64,000 bases of DNA from Panacagrimonas sp046594215 (lineage in GTDB: Bacteria > Pseudomonadota > Gammaproteobacteria > Nevskiales > Nevskiaceae). Location: the NCBI GenBank assembly GCA_046594215.1, contig JBKJPX010000008.1, positions 1-64,000 of the forward strand, in the 5' to 3' direction. Every line of letters begins with the position of its first letter. Position 1 is the first letter of the stretch. The notes below the pieces were generated by a model. It ran no database searches. It had not been told where the DNA came from and worked only from the letters and a program-made list of their open reading frames with translations. Shown here piece by piece: positions 10,281 through 20,598 of the stretch. Position numbers and translations under genes: made by a program.

Positions 10281-11207
10281 ATGACCGATACGACCGTCTG
10301 GCCGAAGAAGACGCGCGAGATGCACAGCCATCATTTCGATTCCACGATCTGGAACGATCTGAAGTTCCGCGAGGACGACATCATCATTTCGACCTGGGCC
10401 AAGTCGGGCACGACGTGGATGCAGCAGATCGTGGCGCAGTTGCTGTTCGGTCCGGACAAGGACCGTGCAGTGGCGGAGATGTCGCCCTGGCTCGACATCC
10501 GGGTACCGCCGAAGGCTGTGAAGCTGCCGGTCGTCGAGGCGCAGATGCATCGCCGCTTTCTGAAGACCCACCTGCCGGTCGATGCGCTGGTGTTCTCGCC
10601 AAAGGCGAAATACCTCTACATCGGCCGCGACGCGCGCGACGTCGTCTGGAGTCTGTACAACCATCACGTCAACGCCAACGAGCTTTGGTACTCCGCGCTC
10701 AACGACACGCCGGGCCGAGTCGGCCCGCCGATCGGGCGTCCGCCCGCCGACATTCGTCAGTACTGGCGGCAGTGGCTGGATGGCGATGGCTATCCGTTCT
10801 GGCCGTTCTGGGAGAACGTGCGGACGTGGTGGGAAATCCGTCACCTGCCGAACGTGATGTTCGTGCATTTCTGCGATCTCAAGCGCGACATGCAGGGGCA
10901 GATGCGCCGCATCGCCGCTTTTCTCGACATCCCGATCGACGAGACGAAGTGGGAGGCCATGTGCGAGCAGTGCTCCTTCGACTGGATGAAGCTCAACGCG
11001 ACCCGCAGCACGCCCCTGGGCGGCGCCTTCTGGGACGGCGGTGCCGAAGTCTTCATCAACAAGGGCGTGAACGGCCGCTGGGCGGACACCCTGACGGCGG
11101 ACGAGATCGCCGAATACGAGTCGCGTGCGGTCAAGGAGCTCGGCGCCGACTGCGCGCGCTGGCTCGCCACCGGCGGGGCGCTGGATCCAGCCGTTTCGCG
11201 AACCTGA
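10281..11207 (+). CDS. sulfotransferase-domain protein within the prp operon
   Basis: PAPS-dependent sulfotransferase of the cytosolic type (Sulfotransfer_1), 308 aa. The 5'-phosphosulfate loop is TWAKSGTTWMQQI (about residues 38-50), the 3'-phosphate motif YIGRDARDVVWSLYNH follows, the likely catalytic histidine is in FLKTHLP, and a weak version of the RKGxxG element appears as INKGVNGRW. An excellent GGAGGAGAG ribosome site precedes ATG 10281. It lies 57 bp after acnD and is co-directional with the operon, a position with no known role in propionate use. The acceptor could be an alcohol or sterol-like compound; unknown. Confidence 0.88.
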   Translation: MTDTTVWPKKTREMHSHHFDSTIWNDLKFREDDIIISTWAKSGTTWMQQIVAQLLFGPDKDRAVAEMSPWLDIRVPPKAVKLPVVEAQMHRRFLKTHLPVDALVFSPKAKYLYIGRDARDVVWSLYNHHVNANELWYSALNDTPGRVGPPIGRPPADIRQYWRQWLDGDGYPFWPFWENVRTWWEIRHLPNVMFVHFCDLKRDMQGQMRRIAAFLDIPIDETKWEAMCEQCSFDWMKLNATRSTPLGGAFWDGGAEVFINKGVNGRWADTLTADEIAEYESRAVKELGADCARWLATGGALDPAVSRT

Positions 11208-11224
11208 ATTCCTGGAGCACAACC

Positions 11225-11674
11225 ATGCCGGGTACCGTCCGACTGCATCGAGTCCTCCGCGCTCCGCCTGCGCGTGTCTACCGCGCCTTCCTCGATGCCG
11301 ACGCCAAGGTGAAGTGGCTGCCGCCGCATGGCTACACCGGCAAGGTTCACGAGATGGACGTGCGCGTCGGCGGCAAATATCGGATGTCGTTCACGAACTT
11401 CGGGACCGGCGGCGCGCACTCCTGGCATGGCACGTTCACCGAACTGACGCCACACGAGCGGATCCGTTACAGCGACCAGTTCGAAGATCCGAACATGCCT
11501 GGCGAGATGCACGTGACGGTCACGCTCAAGCCGGTGATCTGCGGAACCGAGCTCAGCATCGTGCAGGAAGGTATTCCCGACGCGATCCCGACGGAGTTCT
11601 GCTACCTGGGCTGGCAGGAATCGCTCTCGCTGCTTGCGCTGCTCGTCGAACCGGAAATTCCGGACGGCGCCTGA
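11225..11674 (+). CDS. SRPBCC/AHSA1-family protein
   Basis: START-like ligand-binding fold protein of 149 aa. It begins with the AHSA1 hallmark RVLRAPPARVYRAFLDADAKVKW in two parts (about residues 7-30), has the central VGGKYRMSF strand and GTFTELTPHERIRY, and ends GWQESLSLLALLVE. Start at ATG 11225 with GGAG upstream; the gene begins 17 bp after the sulfotransferase stop. Such proteins bind hydrophobic ligands but rarely have a known enzyme activity. Its placement between acnD and prpF, next to the sulfotransferase, suggests the two were acquired together. Confidence 0.88.
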   Translation: MPGTVRLHRVLRAPPARVYRAFLDADAKVKWLPPHGYTGKVHEMDVRVGGKYRMSFTNFGTGGAHSWHGTFTELTPHERIRYSDQFEDPNMPGEMHVTVTLKPVICGTELSIVQEGIPDAIPTEFCYLGWQESLSLLALLVEPEIPDGA

Positions 11675-11703
11675 GACGTTCGAAGAAAAAAGAAAACTTT
11701 CCC

Positions 11704-12909
11704 ATGCCCCACGCCCTGCAGATCAAGATCGCCGCCACCTACATGCGTGGCGGCACCAGCAAGGGCGTGTTCTTCCGGCTGCAGGACCTGCCGGAGCGCT
11801 GCCAGAAGGCAGGCGAGGCGCGCGACAAGCTTCTGCTGCGCGTGATCGGTTCGCCCGATCCCTACGGCGCGCAGATCGACGGCATGGGCGCCGCGACGTC
11901 GAGCACGAGCAAGGCGGTGATCCTGAGCAAGAGCAGCAAGGCTGATCACGACGTGGACTACATGTTCGGCCAGGTATCCATCGACAAGGCCTTCGTCGAC
12001 TGGTCGGGCAACTGCGGAAATCTCACCGCGGCCGTGGGCTCGTTCGCGATCAGCAACGGGATCGTGGATCCGTCGCGTGTGCCGAAGGACGGCATCTGCA
12101 CCGTGCGCATCTGGCAGGTCCAGATCGCCAAGACGATCATCGCGCACGTGCCCATCACCCATGGCCAGGTGCAGGAAACGGGCGATTTCGAGCTGGATGG
12201 CGTGACGTTTCCGGCAGCGGAGATCCAGATCGAATTCCTGGATCCGGCCGACGAGGGCGACGGTGACGGCGGCGGCGAGCCAAGAAATTCGATGTTCCCG
12301 ACGGGCCATCTCGTGGATGACCTCATCGTGCCTGGCATCGGCACGTTCAAGGCGACGATGATCAATGCCGGCATCCCGACCGTGTTCGTGAATGCAGCCG
12401 AGATCGGCTACACCGGCACCGAGCTGCGCGAGGCGATCAATGGCAGGCCCGAGGCGCTCGCGCGGTTCGAGACGATCCGGGCCCACGGCGCGCTGCGCAT
12501 GGGCCTGATCAAGGACGTCTCGGAAGCGGCCCAGCGCCAGCACACGCCGAAGATCGCCTTCGTGTCGCCCCCGGCCGACTACGTCTCGTCGAGCGGCAAG
12601 CACGTCAAGGCCAGCGACATCGATCTCAACGTGCGCGCGCTGTCGATGGGCAAGCTTCACCACGCGATGATGGGGACCGCCGCCGTCGCCATTGGAACCG
12701 CGGCTGCGATTCCCGGCACCCTGGTGAACCTCGCGGCCGGCGGCACGCAGCGGACCGCGGTGCGCTTCGGTCACCCGTCGGGAACCCTTCGCGTGGGCGC
12801 GGAAGCGGCGCAGGTCGACGGCGAGTGGGTCGTGAAGAAGGCGATCATGAGCCGAAGTGCGCGCGTGCTCATGGAGGGCTTCGTGCGCGTGCCCGGCGAC
12901 GCGTTCTGA
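11704..12909 (+). CDS. prpF: 2-methylaconitate cis-trans isomerase PrpF
   Basis: Isomerises the methylaconitate produced by AcnD so that it can be rehydrated by aconitase. 401 aa, with the conserved N-terminal YMRGGTSKGVFF (about residues 13-24), GNCGNLTAAVGSFA in the first half of the diaminopimelate-epimerase-like fold, and DIDLNVRALSMGKLHHAMMG in the second, quoted as its core. Start at ATG 11704, 29 bp after the SRPBCC gene; the upstream GAAGAAAAAAG is purine rich but not a strong ribosome site. Last gene of the prp unit. Confidence 0.95.
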   Translation: MPHALQIKIAATYMRGGTSKGVFFRLQDLPERCQKAGEARDKLLLRVIGSPDPYGAQIDGMGAATSSTSKAVILSKSSKADHDVDYMFGQVSIDKAFVDWSGNCGNLTAAVGSFAISNGIVDPSRVPKDGICTVRIWQVQIAKTIIAHVPITHGQVQETGDFELDGVTFPAAEIQIEFLDPADEGDGDGGGEPRNSMFPTGHLVDDLIVPGIGTFKATMINAGIPTVFVNAAEIGYTGTELREAINGRPEALARFETIRAHGALRMGLIKDVSEAAQRQHTPKIAFVSPPADYVSSSGKHVKASDIDLNVRALSMGKLHHAMMGTAAVAIGTAAAIPGTLVNLAAGGTQRTAVRFGHPSGTLRVGAEAAQVDGEWVVKKAIMSRSARVLMEGFVRVPGDAF

Positions 12910-13000
12910 TCGAGGCGGGCGCGCCGGGTCGCGTTACGGCCGATCGAACGCCCTGGCCTGTTTTTGGCATATTGGTTCCTCGCTCCCGAACCTTCCTGCC

Positions 13001-14329
<1,329 letters not shown>

Positions 14330-14494
14330 TGCTTTCTTTCGCGATCGCGCGAACGCGCGCGCAATCTACGGCGCCGTAGCCTCGACGAAGTCCAGTTTGT
14401 TCCGGAAGTTGAACCCTGCGATTGCTGCCCTGCGCCGAAGATCCCATCCAGTCGGGAATCTGCCCTGGGTCCCCGGCTTCCCCATAGGCGCGTC

Positions 14495-14521
14495 CAGTAC
14501 TACAGTGATGTACCAGTACTG
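14495..14521. promoter_or_regulatory. candidate MarR operator
   Basis: CAGTACT (14495-14501) and AGTACTG (14515-14521) are perfect 7-bp inverted arms with a 13-nt spacer; CCAGTACT is also repeated directly. The site ends 11 bp before the marR start codon, where a bound MarR dimer would block transcription of the efflux operon. Autoregulation is inferred from position. Confidence 0.5.
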
Positions 14522-14532
14522 TCGCTCCCGTG

Positions 14533-15060
14533 ATGAAAACCAACGACCGCCTCCTCGCCGTCGATTCCAGCAGCGCCGGCTGGCGGCGAGGCATGCCCGA
14601 AGTCCCGCCGCAGGAGGCGCTGCTGATGCGCCTGATCCGGGTGGCGAGCCAGGGCATCACGGCCACCGTAGACCCGATGCTGCGTCCGACGGGTCTCACG
14701 GAGAGTTCCTTCCACACGCTGGTGGTGGTCATGGGCAGCGGCGCGCCTGGAGCCACGCCCACCGCGCTGTGCGAACAGGTCGGACAGAACCGCGCCAACA
14801 TGACGCGCATCCTCGACCTGCTCGCCAGTGAAAAGCTGGTGCGCGTCGAAGCCGATGGTCGCGACGCGCGTCGCAAGCGGATCGCCATCACGCCCGCCGG
14901 CCGCAAGCTGGTGCGGACCTACGCGGCGCGCATGGCTCCGATCGTGACCGCGACGTTCCGCGACCTGGGTGCCCAGGACAAGCGGACCTTCGAGCGCCTG
15001 CTGCGTACCCTGATCGCCTCGATGGACGAGGCCGAGCGCCTCGTGAGCCGGATCGCGTGA
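14533..15060 (+). CDS. MarR-family transcriptional regulator
   Basis: Winged-helix repressor of 175 aa. The helical dimer region precedes GLTESSFHTLVVVMG; recognition helix lies in PTALCEQVGQNRANMTRILDLL (read in its core at about residues 78-97) and the wing is VRVEADGRDARRKRIAITPAG, the usual D-x-R-D-x-R pattern. Start is the ATG at 14533, directly after a GTG that could serve as well. Its stop overlaps the GTG start of the efflux adaptor, so it heads a marR-adaptor-RND operon and very probably represses it in response to a toxic ligand. Confidence 0.93.
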   Translation: MKTNDRLLAVDSSSAGWRRGMPEVPPQEALLMRLIRVASQGITATVDPMLRPTGLTESSFHTLVVVMGSGAPGATPTALCEQVGQNRANMTRILDLLASEKLVRVEADGRDARRKRIAITPAGRKLVRTYAARMAPIVTATFRDLGAQDKRTFERLLRTLIASMDEAERLVSRIA

Positions 15061-16181
15061 ACCCCGATCGCGCCAGCGCCGGGCACCGTACGCGCCAGCT
15101 GCGCACGGTCGGCGCGGGCGCTGCGGTGCTCGTACTGCTCTGCGCCTGCGGCCGCGATCCGGCGCCGCACGCGCCGCCGGCCCAGCGCGTCTTCGACGCA
15201 GCGTCCGCCGTGATCGAGACGCGCGAGATTCCGCTGATCTACACCACCACGGGCACGGTGGTGTCGGACGAACGCGTCGACATCAGTTCGCGCACCGCGG
15301 CCTACGTGCGCAGCGTCAACGTGCGCGAAGGCGAGCGCGTGCAGCTGGGCCAGCTGCTCGCAACGCTGGACAGCCAGGACATCGACGCCAACGTGCGCAT
15401 GGCGCAGGCCGAGCGTGACAAGGCGCAGGCTGCCAACGCGGACGCGCAGCGCGACGTCGAGGATGCCGAGAAGCTGCTGTCGCGCGGCGTGGTGGCGCAG
15501 GCCTTCCAGCGCAAGGCCGTGCTCCAGCGCCAGGCCGCCACCGAGACCTTGCAGGCTGCGGAAGCCGCGCTGAGCCGCGCACTGTCCGAGCGCCAGTACA
15601 CGCGCATCCTGAGCCCGGTGGCCGGTGTCGTGGTTGCGCGTCACCAGCGCGGCGGCGACCTCGCCTCGCCGGGCACGCCGCTGGTCACGGTGGAATCCGA
15701 CACCGCGCTGCTGTTCGAGACCCACGCGGTCGAGCAGCGCGTGTCGGAGATCCGTATCGGCGATGCGGTCGAGGTGCGCATCGACGCGCTGGCCGACAAG
15801 CCGCTGAAAGGCGAGGTGCTGCGCCTGGTGGCCTCGGGCGACCCGGTGACGCGCGGCTTCCAGGTCAAGGTGTCGATCCCGCCGACGACGGGCCTGCTGC
15901 CCGGCATGTTCGGACGTGGCCGGTTCACGATCGGCATCCGCAGGGCGGTGGTCGTTCCCGCACCGGCGCTCGTCGATCGTGGCGGCCTGACCGGCGTCTA
16001 CGTGGTCGACGGAGATCAGCGCCTGAACTTTCGCTGGCTGCGCACCGAGCACGGCGCGCAGGATGGCGTTGTCGTGCTCGCCGGCCTGGAGCCGGGCGAG
16101 CGCATCGTCGTGGCGCCGACGTCGAAGATGCGAGAGGGCGATCGCATCGGAAAGGCCGATGCGTCGAGCGCCGCGCCATGA
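15057..16181 (+). CDS. RND efflux periplasmic adaptor lipoprotein
   Basis: Membrane fusion protein of 374 aa. A lipoprotein signal ends in LLCAC (about residues 28-32). Two lipoyl half-motifs (YVRSVNVREGERVQLGQLL and SPVAGVVVARHQRGGD) flank an alpha-hairpin, followed by beta-barrel and membrane-proximal domains. Starts at GTG 15057, overlapping the marR stop (GTGA). Works with the RND permease that begins 27 bp downstream. No outer-membrane TolC-like gene is present nearby, so a shared one must be used. Confidence 0.94.
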   Translation: MNPDRASAGHRTRQLRTVGAGAAVLVLLCACGRDPAPHAPPAQRVFDAASAVIETREIPLIYTTTGTVVSDERVDISSRTAAYVRSVNVREGERVQLGQLLATLDSQDIDANVRMAQAERDKAQAANADAQRDVEDAEKLLSRGVVAQAFQRKAVLQRQAATETLQAAEAALSRALSERQYTRILSPVAGVVVARHQRGGDLASPGTPLVTVESDTALLFETHAVEQRVSEIRIGDAVEVRIDALADKPLKGEVLRLVASGDPVTRGFQVKVSIPPTTGLLPGMFGRGRFTIGIRRAVVVPAPALVDRGGLTGVYVVDGDQRLNFRWLRTEHGAQDGVVVLAGLEPGERIVVAPTSKMREGDRIGKADASSAAP

Positions 16182-16208
16182 TCGCGTCGCCGGGCAGCAG
16201 GCGCGGCG

Positions 16209-19200
16209 ATGCCTGACTTCCGGCTCAATCTCTCCGGCCGCATCGCGCAGGCCTTCGTCGATTCGAAGCTGACGCCGCTGTTCGTAGTGGCCATCCTGCT
16301 GATGGCGGTATTCGCCGCGCTGAACACGCCGCGCGAGGAAAACCCGCAGATCCTCGTGCCGGGCGCGGCCGTGAGCTTCGAGCTGCCGGGCGCCACGCCG
16401 ACCGAGATCGAGCGCCTGATCGTGGCGCCGATGGAGGGACGCCTGCGCGAGATCGAGGGCATCGAGCACAGCTACGCGGTGGCGATGTCCGGGTGGGGCC
16501 AGGTGCAGCTGCAGTTCCTGGTGGGCACCGACAAGGATGCGGCGATCAACCGCGTTCGGCAGAAGGTCGGGGAGGCCCGCCACCTGCTGCCCGCCGCAGC
16601 CGGCGAGCCGCTGATCCAGCAGGTGGACGCGGACGACATCGCCATCGTCACCGTGACCCTGGCCTCGAACACCTACGACGACCACGCGCTGCGCCGGCTC
16701 GCCGAGCGCATGGCCGAGCGCCTGAACACCATCGAGGAAGTCTCGGTCACGCAGGTGCATGGCGGCCGCAATCGCGAGATCCGCGTGAACCTCGACCCGG
16801 CGCGCCTGCAGGCCTTCGGCGTGACGATGAACGAGGGCATCGCAATGCTCGAGGCCAGCAACGTCTCGGCCGTCGTGGGGCAGATGGTCGCCGACGGCGA
16901 ACGCCGCAGCGTGTACCTCAAGGGCAGACTGACGTCGCTGGAGGAAATCCGCCGGCTGCCGCTGGGCGCGCACGGCGGCCAGCTGATCTACCTCGAGGAC
17001 ATCGGCGAGGTCGTCGACGGCCCGGTGCCGGAACGCGACCAGGTCACGCGCCTGGCCTTCGGCGCGGGTGATCCGCGCTACTCCTCGGAGGCGGACGTCG
17101 GCGAGATGTCCGCGGTCACGGTGTCGGTGGCCAAGAAGCCGCACACCAACTCCGTACGCGTGAGTCGCGACATTCTCGCGCTGGTCGCCAAGATGAAGAC
17201 GCAGTTCGTGCCCGCCGGCGTCGAGGTGATCACGACGCGAGACGACGGACGCGAGGCCGACCACACGGTCAACCGCCTGATCTTCGAACTCTCGATCGCG
17301 GTCGCCGCCGTGATGCTGGTGCTGATCCCGTTCCTGGGACTGCGCCAGGCGATGATCGTCTGCCTCGCGGTGCCGCTGGTGCTTGGGCTCACCCTGGCCG
17401 TGGACATGCTCACGGGCTTCACGATCAACCGCATTTCGCTGTTCGCGCTGATCATGTCGCTGGGCATGCTGGTGGACGACGCGATCGTGGTGATGGAGAA
17501 CATCCATCGCCACTACGAGCACGGCACGCGCGATCGCCTGCGATCGGCCGTGCTCGCGACGCACGAGATCGGCACGCCGACGATGATGGCCACGATCACG
17601 ATCGTGCTGGCCTTCGCCTCGCTGAGCCAGCTCAGCGGCATGAACGGCGCGTTCTTCCGCTCGGTCAGCTTCAACGTGTCGGTGGCGGTGGGCCTGTCGC
17701 TGCTGATGGCCTACCTGGTCGTGCCCTGGGCTTGCCAGCGCTGGCTGCCGCGTTCGCGACACGCGCCGGCGGAGGGACCGACGCTCAACACCTCCTTGCA
17801 GCGCGCCTACATCCGCATCATCACGCCCTTCCTCGACGACTCGCGGCGCCGCCGCTGGCTGTTCGTCTGGGTGGGCGTGGCGATGGTCGCCTCGCTGCTG
17901 ATGCCGGCGTGGCAGTTCATCCGACCTTCGGGCGTCAGCGGCCCGATCTCCTTCGGCGGCGTGGGCCTGTCGGTCATGCCGGTCGAGAACCACAACACCT
18001 TCAGCGCCACGCTCGACCTGCCGGAGTCGACGCCGCTCGAGGTCACGGATCGCGTGGCGCGCGAATTCGGCAAGGTGCTGGCGCGGCATCCGATGGTCAC
18101 GAACTACCTGACCTACGTCGGCGTCCCGGCCGTGCTCGACTTCTCGGGGCAGTTCAACGGCGCTGGCCTGCGCAGCGGCTCGCACCAGGCGGAGATCCGC
18201 ATCAATCTTGTCGACAAGTCGCTGCGCAAGACCGGATCGCGAGCGGTGCTCGACGAACTGCGCGTCGCGGCGGCGCCGGTGCTCGCGCGCTACCCGGGCC
18301 TCGAGCTGCGCTTCTTCGAAGCGCCCCCGGGTCCGCCGACCGCCGCGGCGGTCCGCGCCAATCTGCACGGCCCCGATCCGGAGGTCCTGCGCGTGTTCTC
18401 GCGGCGTGTGAAGCAGGTCTTCCAGGAAACCTACGGCGTGGTCGACGTGTTCGACAGCGAGGTCGTCGACGGCGACCAGCTCGACATCCGCGTCGACAAG
18501 GAAAAGGCCGTGCTCTCGGGGGTCACCACCGCCGACATCGAGCAGACCATCCGCGCGCTGATGCAGGGCGTCGTGGTCGCGGAAGTGCGGATTCCTGGCG
18601 AGAAGAACCCGGTCCCGCTGCGCATCCGCGTGCCGCGCGAGTTCGAGGTGGACCCCGCGCTGCTCGACCGCACCCTGGTGCGCAACAGGAACGGCGACGC
18701 CGTACCGGTCTCCGAGCTCACGCACCTGGTGAAGGCCCGCGTCGATCGCCCCATCCTGCGCAAGGACAACGAGCTGGTCAGCTACGTCGGTGGCAACGTC
18801 ATCGAGATCTCCGCGCCGGCCTACGCGATCCTGGGCATGGAGAAGAAACTGGACGGCATGGAAGTCGCGGGCGAGAAGCTGGTCACGGGCAACCTGCACC
18901 TCGATCCGCAGACGCCGAACACCGTCGACGGCTACCAGCTGCTGTGGGATGGCGAGATCCGCGTGACGCTCGACGTGTTCCGCGACATGAGCGCGATCCT
19001 GGGCGTCGTCGTCGTGCTGATCTTCCTGGTGCTGGTCGCCAACTACCGCTCCTTCAGCCTGCCGCTGGTGGGCATGACCGCGATCCCGCTGGGCATGATC
19101 GGTGTCTTTCCCGGCCACTGGCTCGTCGGCATCAAGTTCAGCATGACCTCGATGATCGGCGTGGTGGCGCTGGCGGGCCTCGTGGTGCGCAATTCCCTCC

Positions 19201-19532
19201 TCATCATCGACTTCATCCACGACCACCAGCGTGCGGGCCACCCGCTGCGCGAAGCGGTGCAGCTCGCAGGCGCGGTGCGCCTGCGCCCGATTCTGCTGAC
19301 CTCGGCGGCGATGATCCTGGGCGTGCTCGTGCTGTTCCGCGATCCGCTGTTCATCGGTCTTGCAACCTCGCTGCTGTTCGGAACCACCGCGTCGACCTTG
19401 CTCACCCTGCTGGCGCTGCCGCCCCTCTATTACCGGCTCGCACAGTCGCGCCCGGAATGGGCGCGGACCCGAAGCGAAGGGTCCGTCGTGGCGGGCGCGC
19501 AGGATGAGGGGCAGGCCGAGGCGCGCGTCTGA
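16209..19532 (+). CDS. RND-family efflux permease
   Basis: Large inner-membrane proton-driven exporter of 1107 aa, slightly longer than AcrB (about 1050). The N-terminus has a TM helix, two periplasmic porter/docking halves are visible, and TM4 carries the proton-relay pair in LVDDAIVVMEN (about residues 419-429). The charge pattern and MREENP-like opening (TPREENPQI) resemble the AcrB/CzcA-intermediate group of RND proteins annotated as efflux RND transporter permease; substrate could be drugs or solvents. The C-terminal tail after LYYRLAQSRPEW is Arg/Glu rich and disordered. Last gene of the marR operon. Confidence 0.95.
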   Translation: MPDFRLNLSGRIAQAFVDSKLTPLFVVAILLMAVFAALNTPREENPQILVPGAAVSFELPGATPTEIERLIVAPMEGRLREIEGIEHSYAVAMSGWGQVQLQFLVGTDKDAAINRVRQKVGEARHLLPAAAGEPLIQQVDADDIAIVTVTLASNTYDDHALRRLAERMAERLNTIEEVSVTQVHGGRNREIRVNLDPARLQAFGVTMNEGIAMLEASNVSAVVGQMVADGERRSVYLKGRLTSLEEIRRLPLGAHGGQLIYLEDIGEVVDGPVPERDQVTRLAFGAGDPRYSSEADVGEMSAVTVSVAKKPHTNSVRVSRDILALVAKMKTQFVPAGVEVITTRDDGREADHTVNRLIFELSIAVAAVMLVLIPFLGLRQAMIVCLAVPLVLGLTLAVDMLTGFTINRISLFALIMSLGMLVDDAIVVMENIHRHYEHGTRDRLRSAVLATHEIGTPTMMATITIVLAFASLSQLSGMNGAFFRSVSFNVSVAVGLSLLMAYLVVPWACQRWLPRSRHAPAEGPTLNTSLQRAYIRIITPFLDDSRRRRWLFVWVGVAMVASLLMPAWQFIRPSGVSGPISFGGVGLSVMPVENHNTFSATLDLPESTPLEVTDRVAREFGKVLARHPMVTNYLTYVGVPAVLDFSGQFNGAGLRSGSHQAEIRINLVDKSLRKTGSRAVLDELRVAAAPVLARYPGLELRFFEAPPGPPTAAAVRANLHGPDPEVLRVFSRRVKQVFQETYGVVDVFDSEVVDGDQLDIRVDKEKAVLSGVTTADIEQTIRALMQGVVVAEVRIPGEKNPVPLRIRVPREFEVDPALLDRTLVRNRNGDAVPVSELTHLVKARVDRPILRKDNELVSYVGGNVIEISAPAYAILGMEKKLDGMEVAGEKLVTGNLHLDPQTPNTVDGYQLLWDGEIRVTLDVFRDMSAILGVVVVLIFLVLVANYRSFSLPLVGMTAIPLGMIGVFPGHWLVGIKFSMTSMIGVVALAGLVVRNSLLIIDFIHDHQRAGHPLREAVQLAGAVRLRPILLTSAAMILGVLVLFRDPLFIGLATSLLFGTTASTLLTLLALPPLYYRLAQSRPEWARTRSEGSVVAGAQDEGQAEARV

Positions 19533-19698
19533 GGCCGCGGCTCGTCTGCTGTTCGCCGCGCGGGGTGTCGGCCTGCTGATGCACCGCGCCCGCGAGCGGT
19601 TTTCCGGACGGGGGGCAAGGATTCGAGGCCGCGACGACGAAGGCGCCCGGGAACGCGCGGCGCACCGAAGGAAGCCCGATGAAAGCGGCCGCCCGGAC

Positions 19699-20598
19699 TC
19701 AGGGGCGTCGTCTGCCGAGCAGCCGGAACGGCCAGCGCCGGGGCAGGTTCTCCAGCGGCCGCGTCGTCGGATTGCCCCTGTGGTGGCGCTCCGACTTCTT
19801 GACCACGCTTGATTCGAAGACATCCGGGTTGCGGAAATCGTCGAGGCGCCAGCCGCTGGCCAGCGCCTCCGCGTAGGTCTGCTCGAACAGCGCGGCGAGG
19901 TCCTGTCTTGGATGCGGCAGCAGTTCGCCATCGAACCAGTGCGAGCGACCCTCGGCCGCGAGGCGCGCCATCGCGCGCGCGTGGCTGAACTGCGTGCCCA
20001 TGTCCGAGTAATGCAGCAGGCGGATACGGTCGATGGGCTGGTTTTCGCCGTCGATGCTGTTCCACGCCGGGTCGAGTGCAGACACGAGGTTCACGCGACG
20101 CTGGAAATAGCGCGTGCAGCGCGCGTGGCTGTCCGGCTCCTGTTGCAGCTGCGCGAGCGGCGGCAGGTGCGGGCGCGCCTTGCGACAGTCCCACAGCGAC
20201 ACGCAGAAGCGCGTGTACGGCGCTCCCTTCCTCGCCAGCACCACCGCGGCGTCCGGCATCGGCGTGCGCCAGAGTTCGGCGATGTCACCGAGCGCGATCA
20301 TGTCGGTGTCCATGTAGATCGCGCGACCTTCGGAGCCGCAGAGTTCGGGCAGGGCCCACCGGAAACCGCTGAAGGGCGTGGCCCAGAGCTGTGTGCGCCA
20401 GCCGTCCAAGGTCTCGGGCCTCGAATACCACGGACTCGCGGCACTCGGAGACAGCCGCATCCAGCGCAGGTCCAGCGGCAGGCTCGCGTGCTTTCGCAGC
20501 GAATAGTCGAGCACCATCATCTGCTCGAGGTCGCAGTCCCTGGGATCGCAGCCGACGAAGATGCGCACGACGTCCGGATCGGCGGCCTGGCCGGTCAC
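19699..20598 (-). CDS. GT8-like glycosyltransferase
   Basis: Putative sugar transferase of 299 aa. VRIFVGCDPRD at the N-terminus and YMDTDMIALGDI (DxD motif, about residues 94-105) match nucleotide-sugar binding in GT8/galactosyltransferase-like folds; HYSDMGTQ near residue 194 is the expected C-terminal histidine block. Start GTG 20598 overlaps the stop of the upstream ELM1-like gene (GTGA). The last 30 residues are Arg and Pro rich. Last gene of the polysaccharide operon; acts in the cytosol on a lipid-linked or LPS-core acceptor, exact sugar unknown. Confidence 0.82.
   Translation of the reverse strand: MTGQAADPDVVRIFVGCDPRDCDLEQMMVLDYSLRKHASLPLDLRWMRLSPSAASPWYSRPETLDGWRTQLWATPFSGFRWALPELCGSEGRAIYMDTDMIALGDIAELWRTPMPDAAVVLARKGAPYTRFCVSLWDCRKARPHLPPLAQLQQEPDSHARCTRYFQRRVNLVSALDPAWNSIDGENQPIDRIRLLHYSDMGTQFSHARAMARLAAEGRSHWFDGELLPHPRQDLAALFEQTYAEALASGWRLDDFRNPDVFESSVVKKSERHHRGNPTTRPLENLPRRWPFRLLGRRRP

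Noticed and set aside
14340..14360. TTCGCGATCGCGCGAA palindrome after the symporter gene considered as a terminator
   Set aside because: Short 6-bp stem without a T run; such palindromes are common in CG-rich DNA.
14919..19931. 1670-residue minus-strand frame
   Set aside because: Antisense of marR, the adaptor and the RND permease; typical GC-rich shadow full of Arg, His and Asp.
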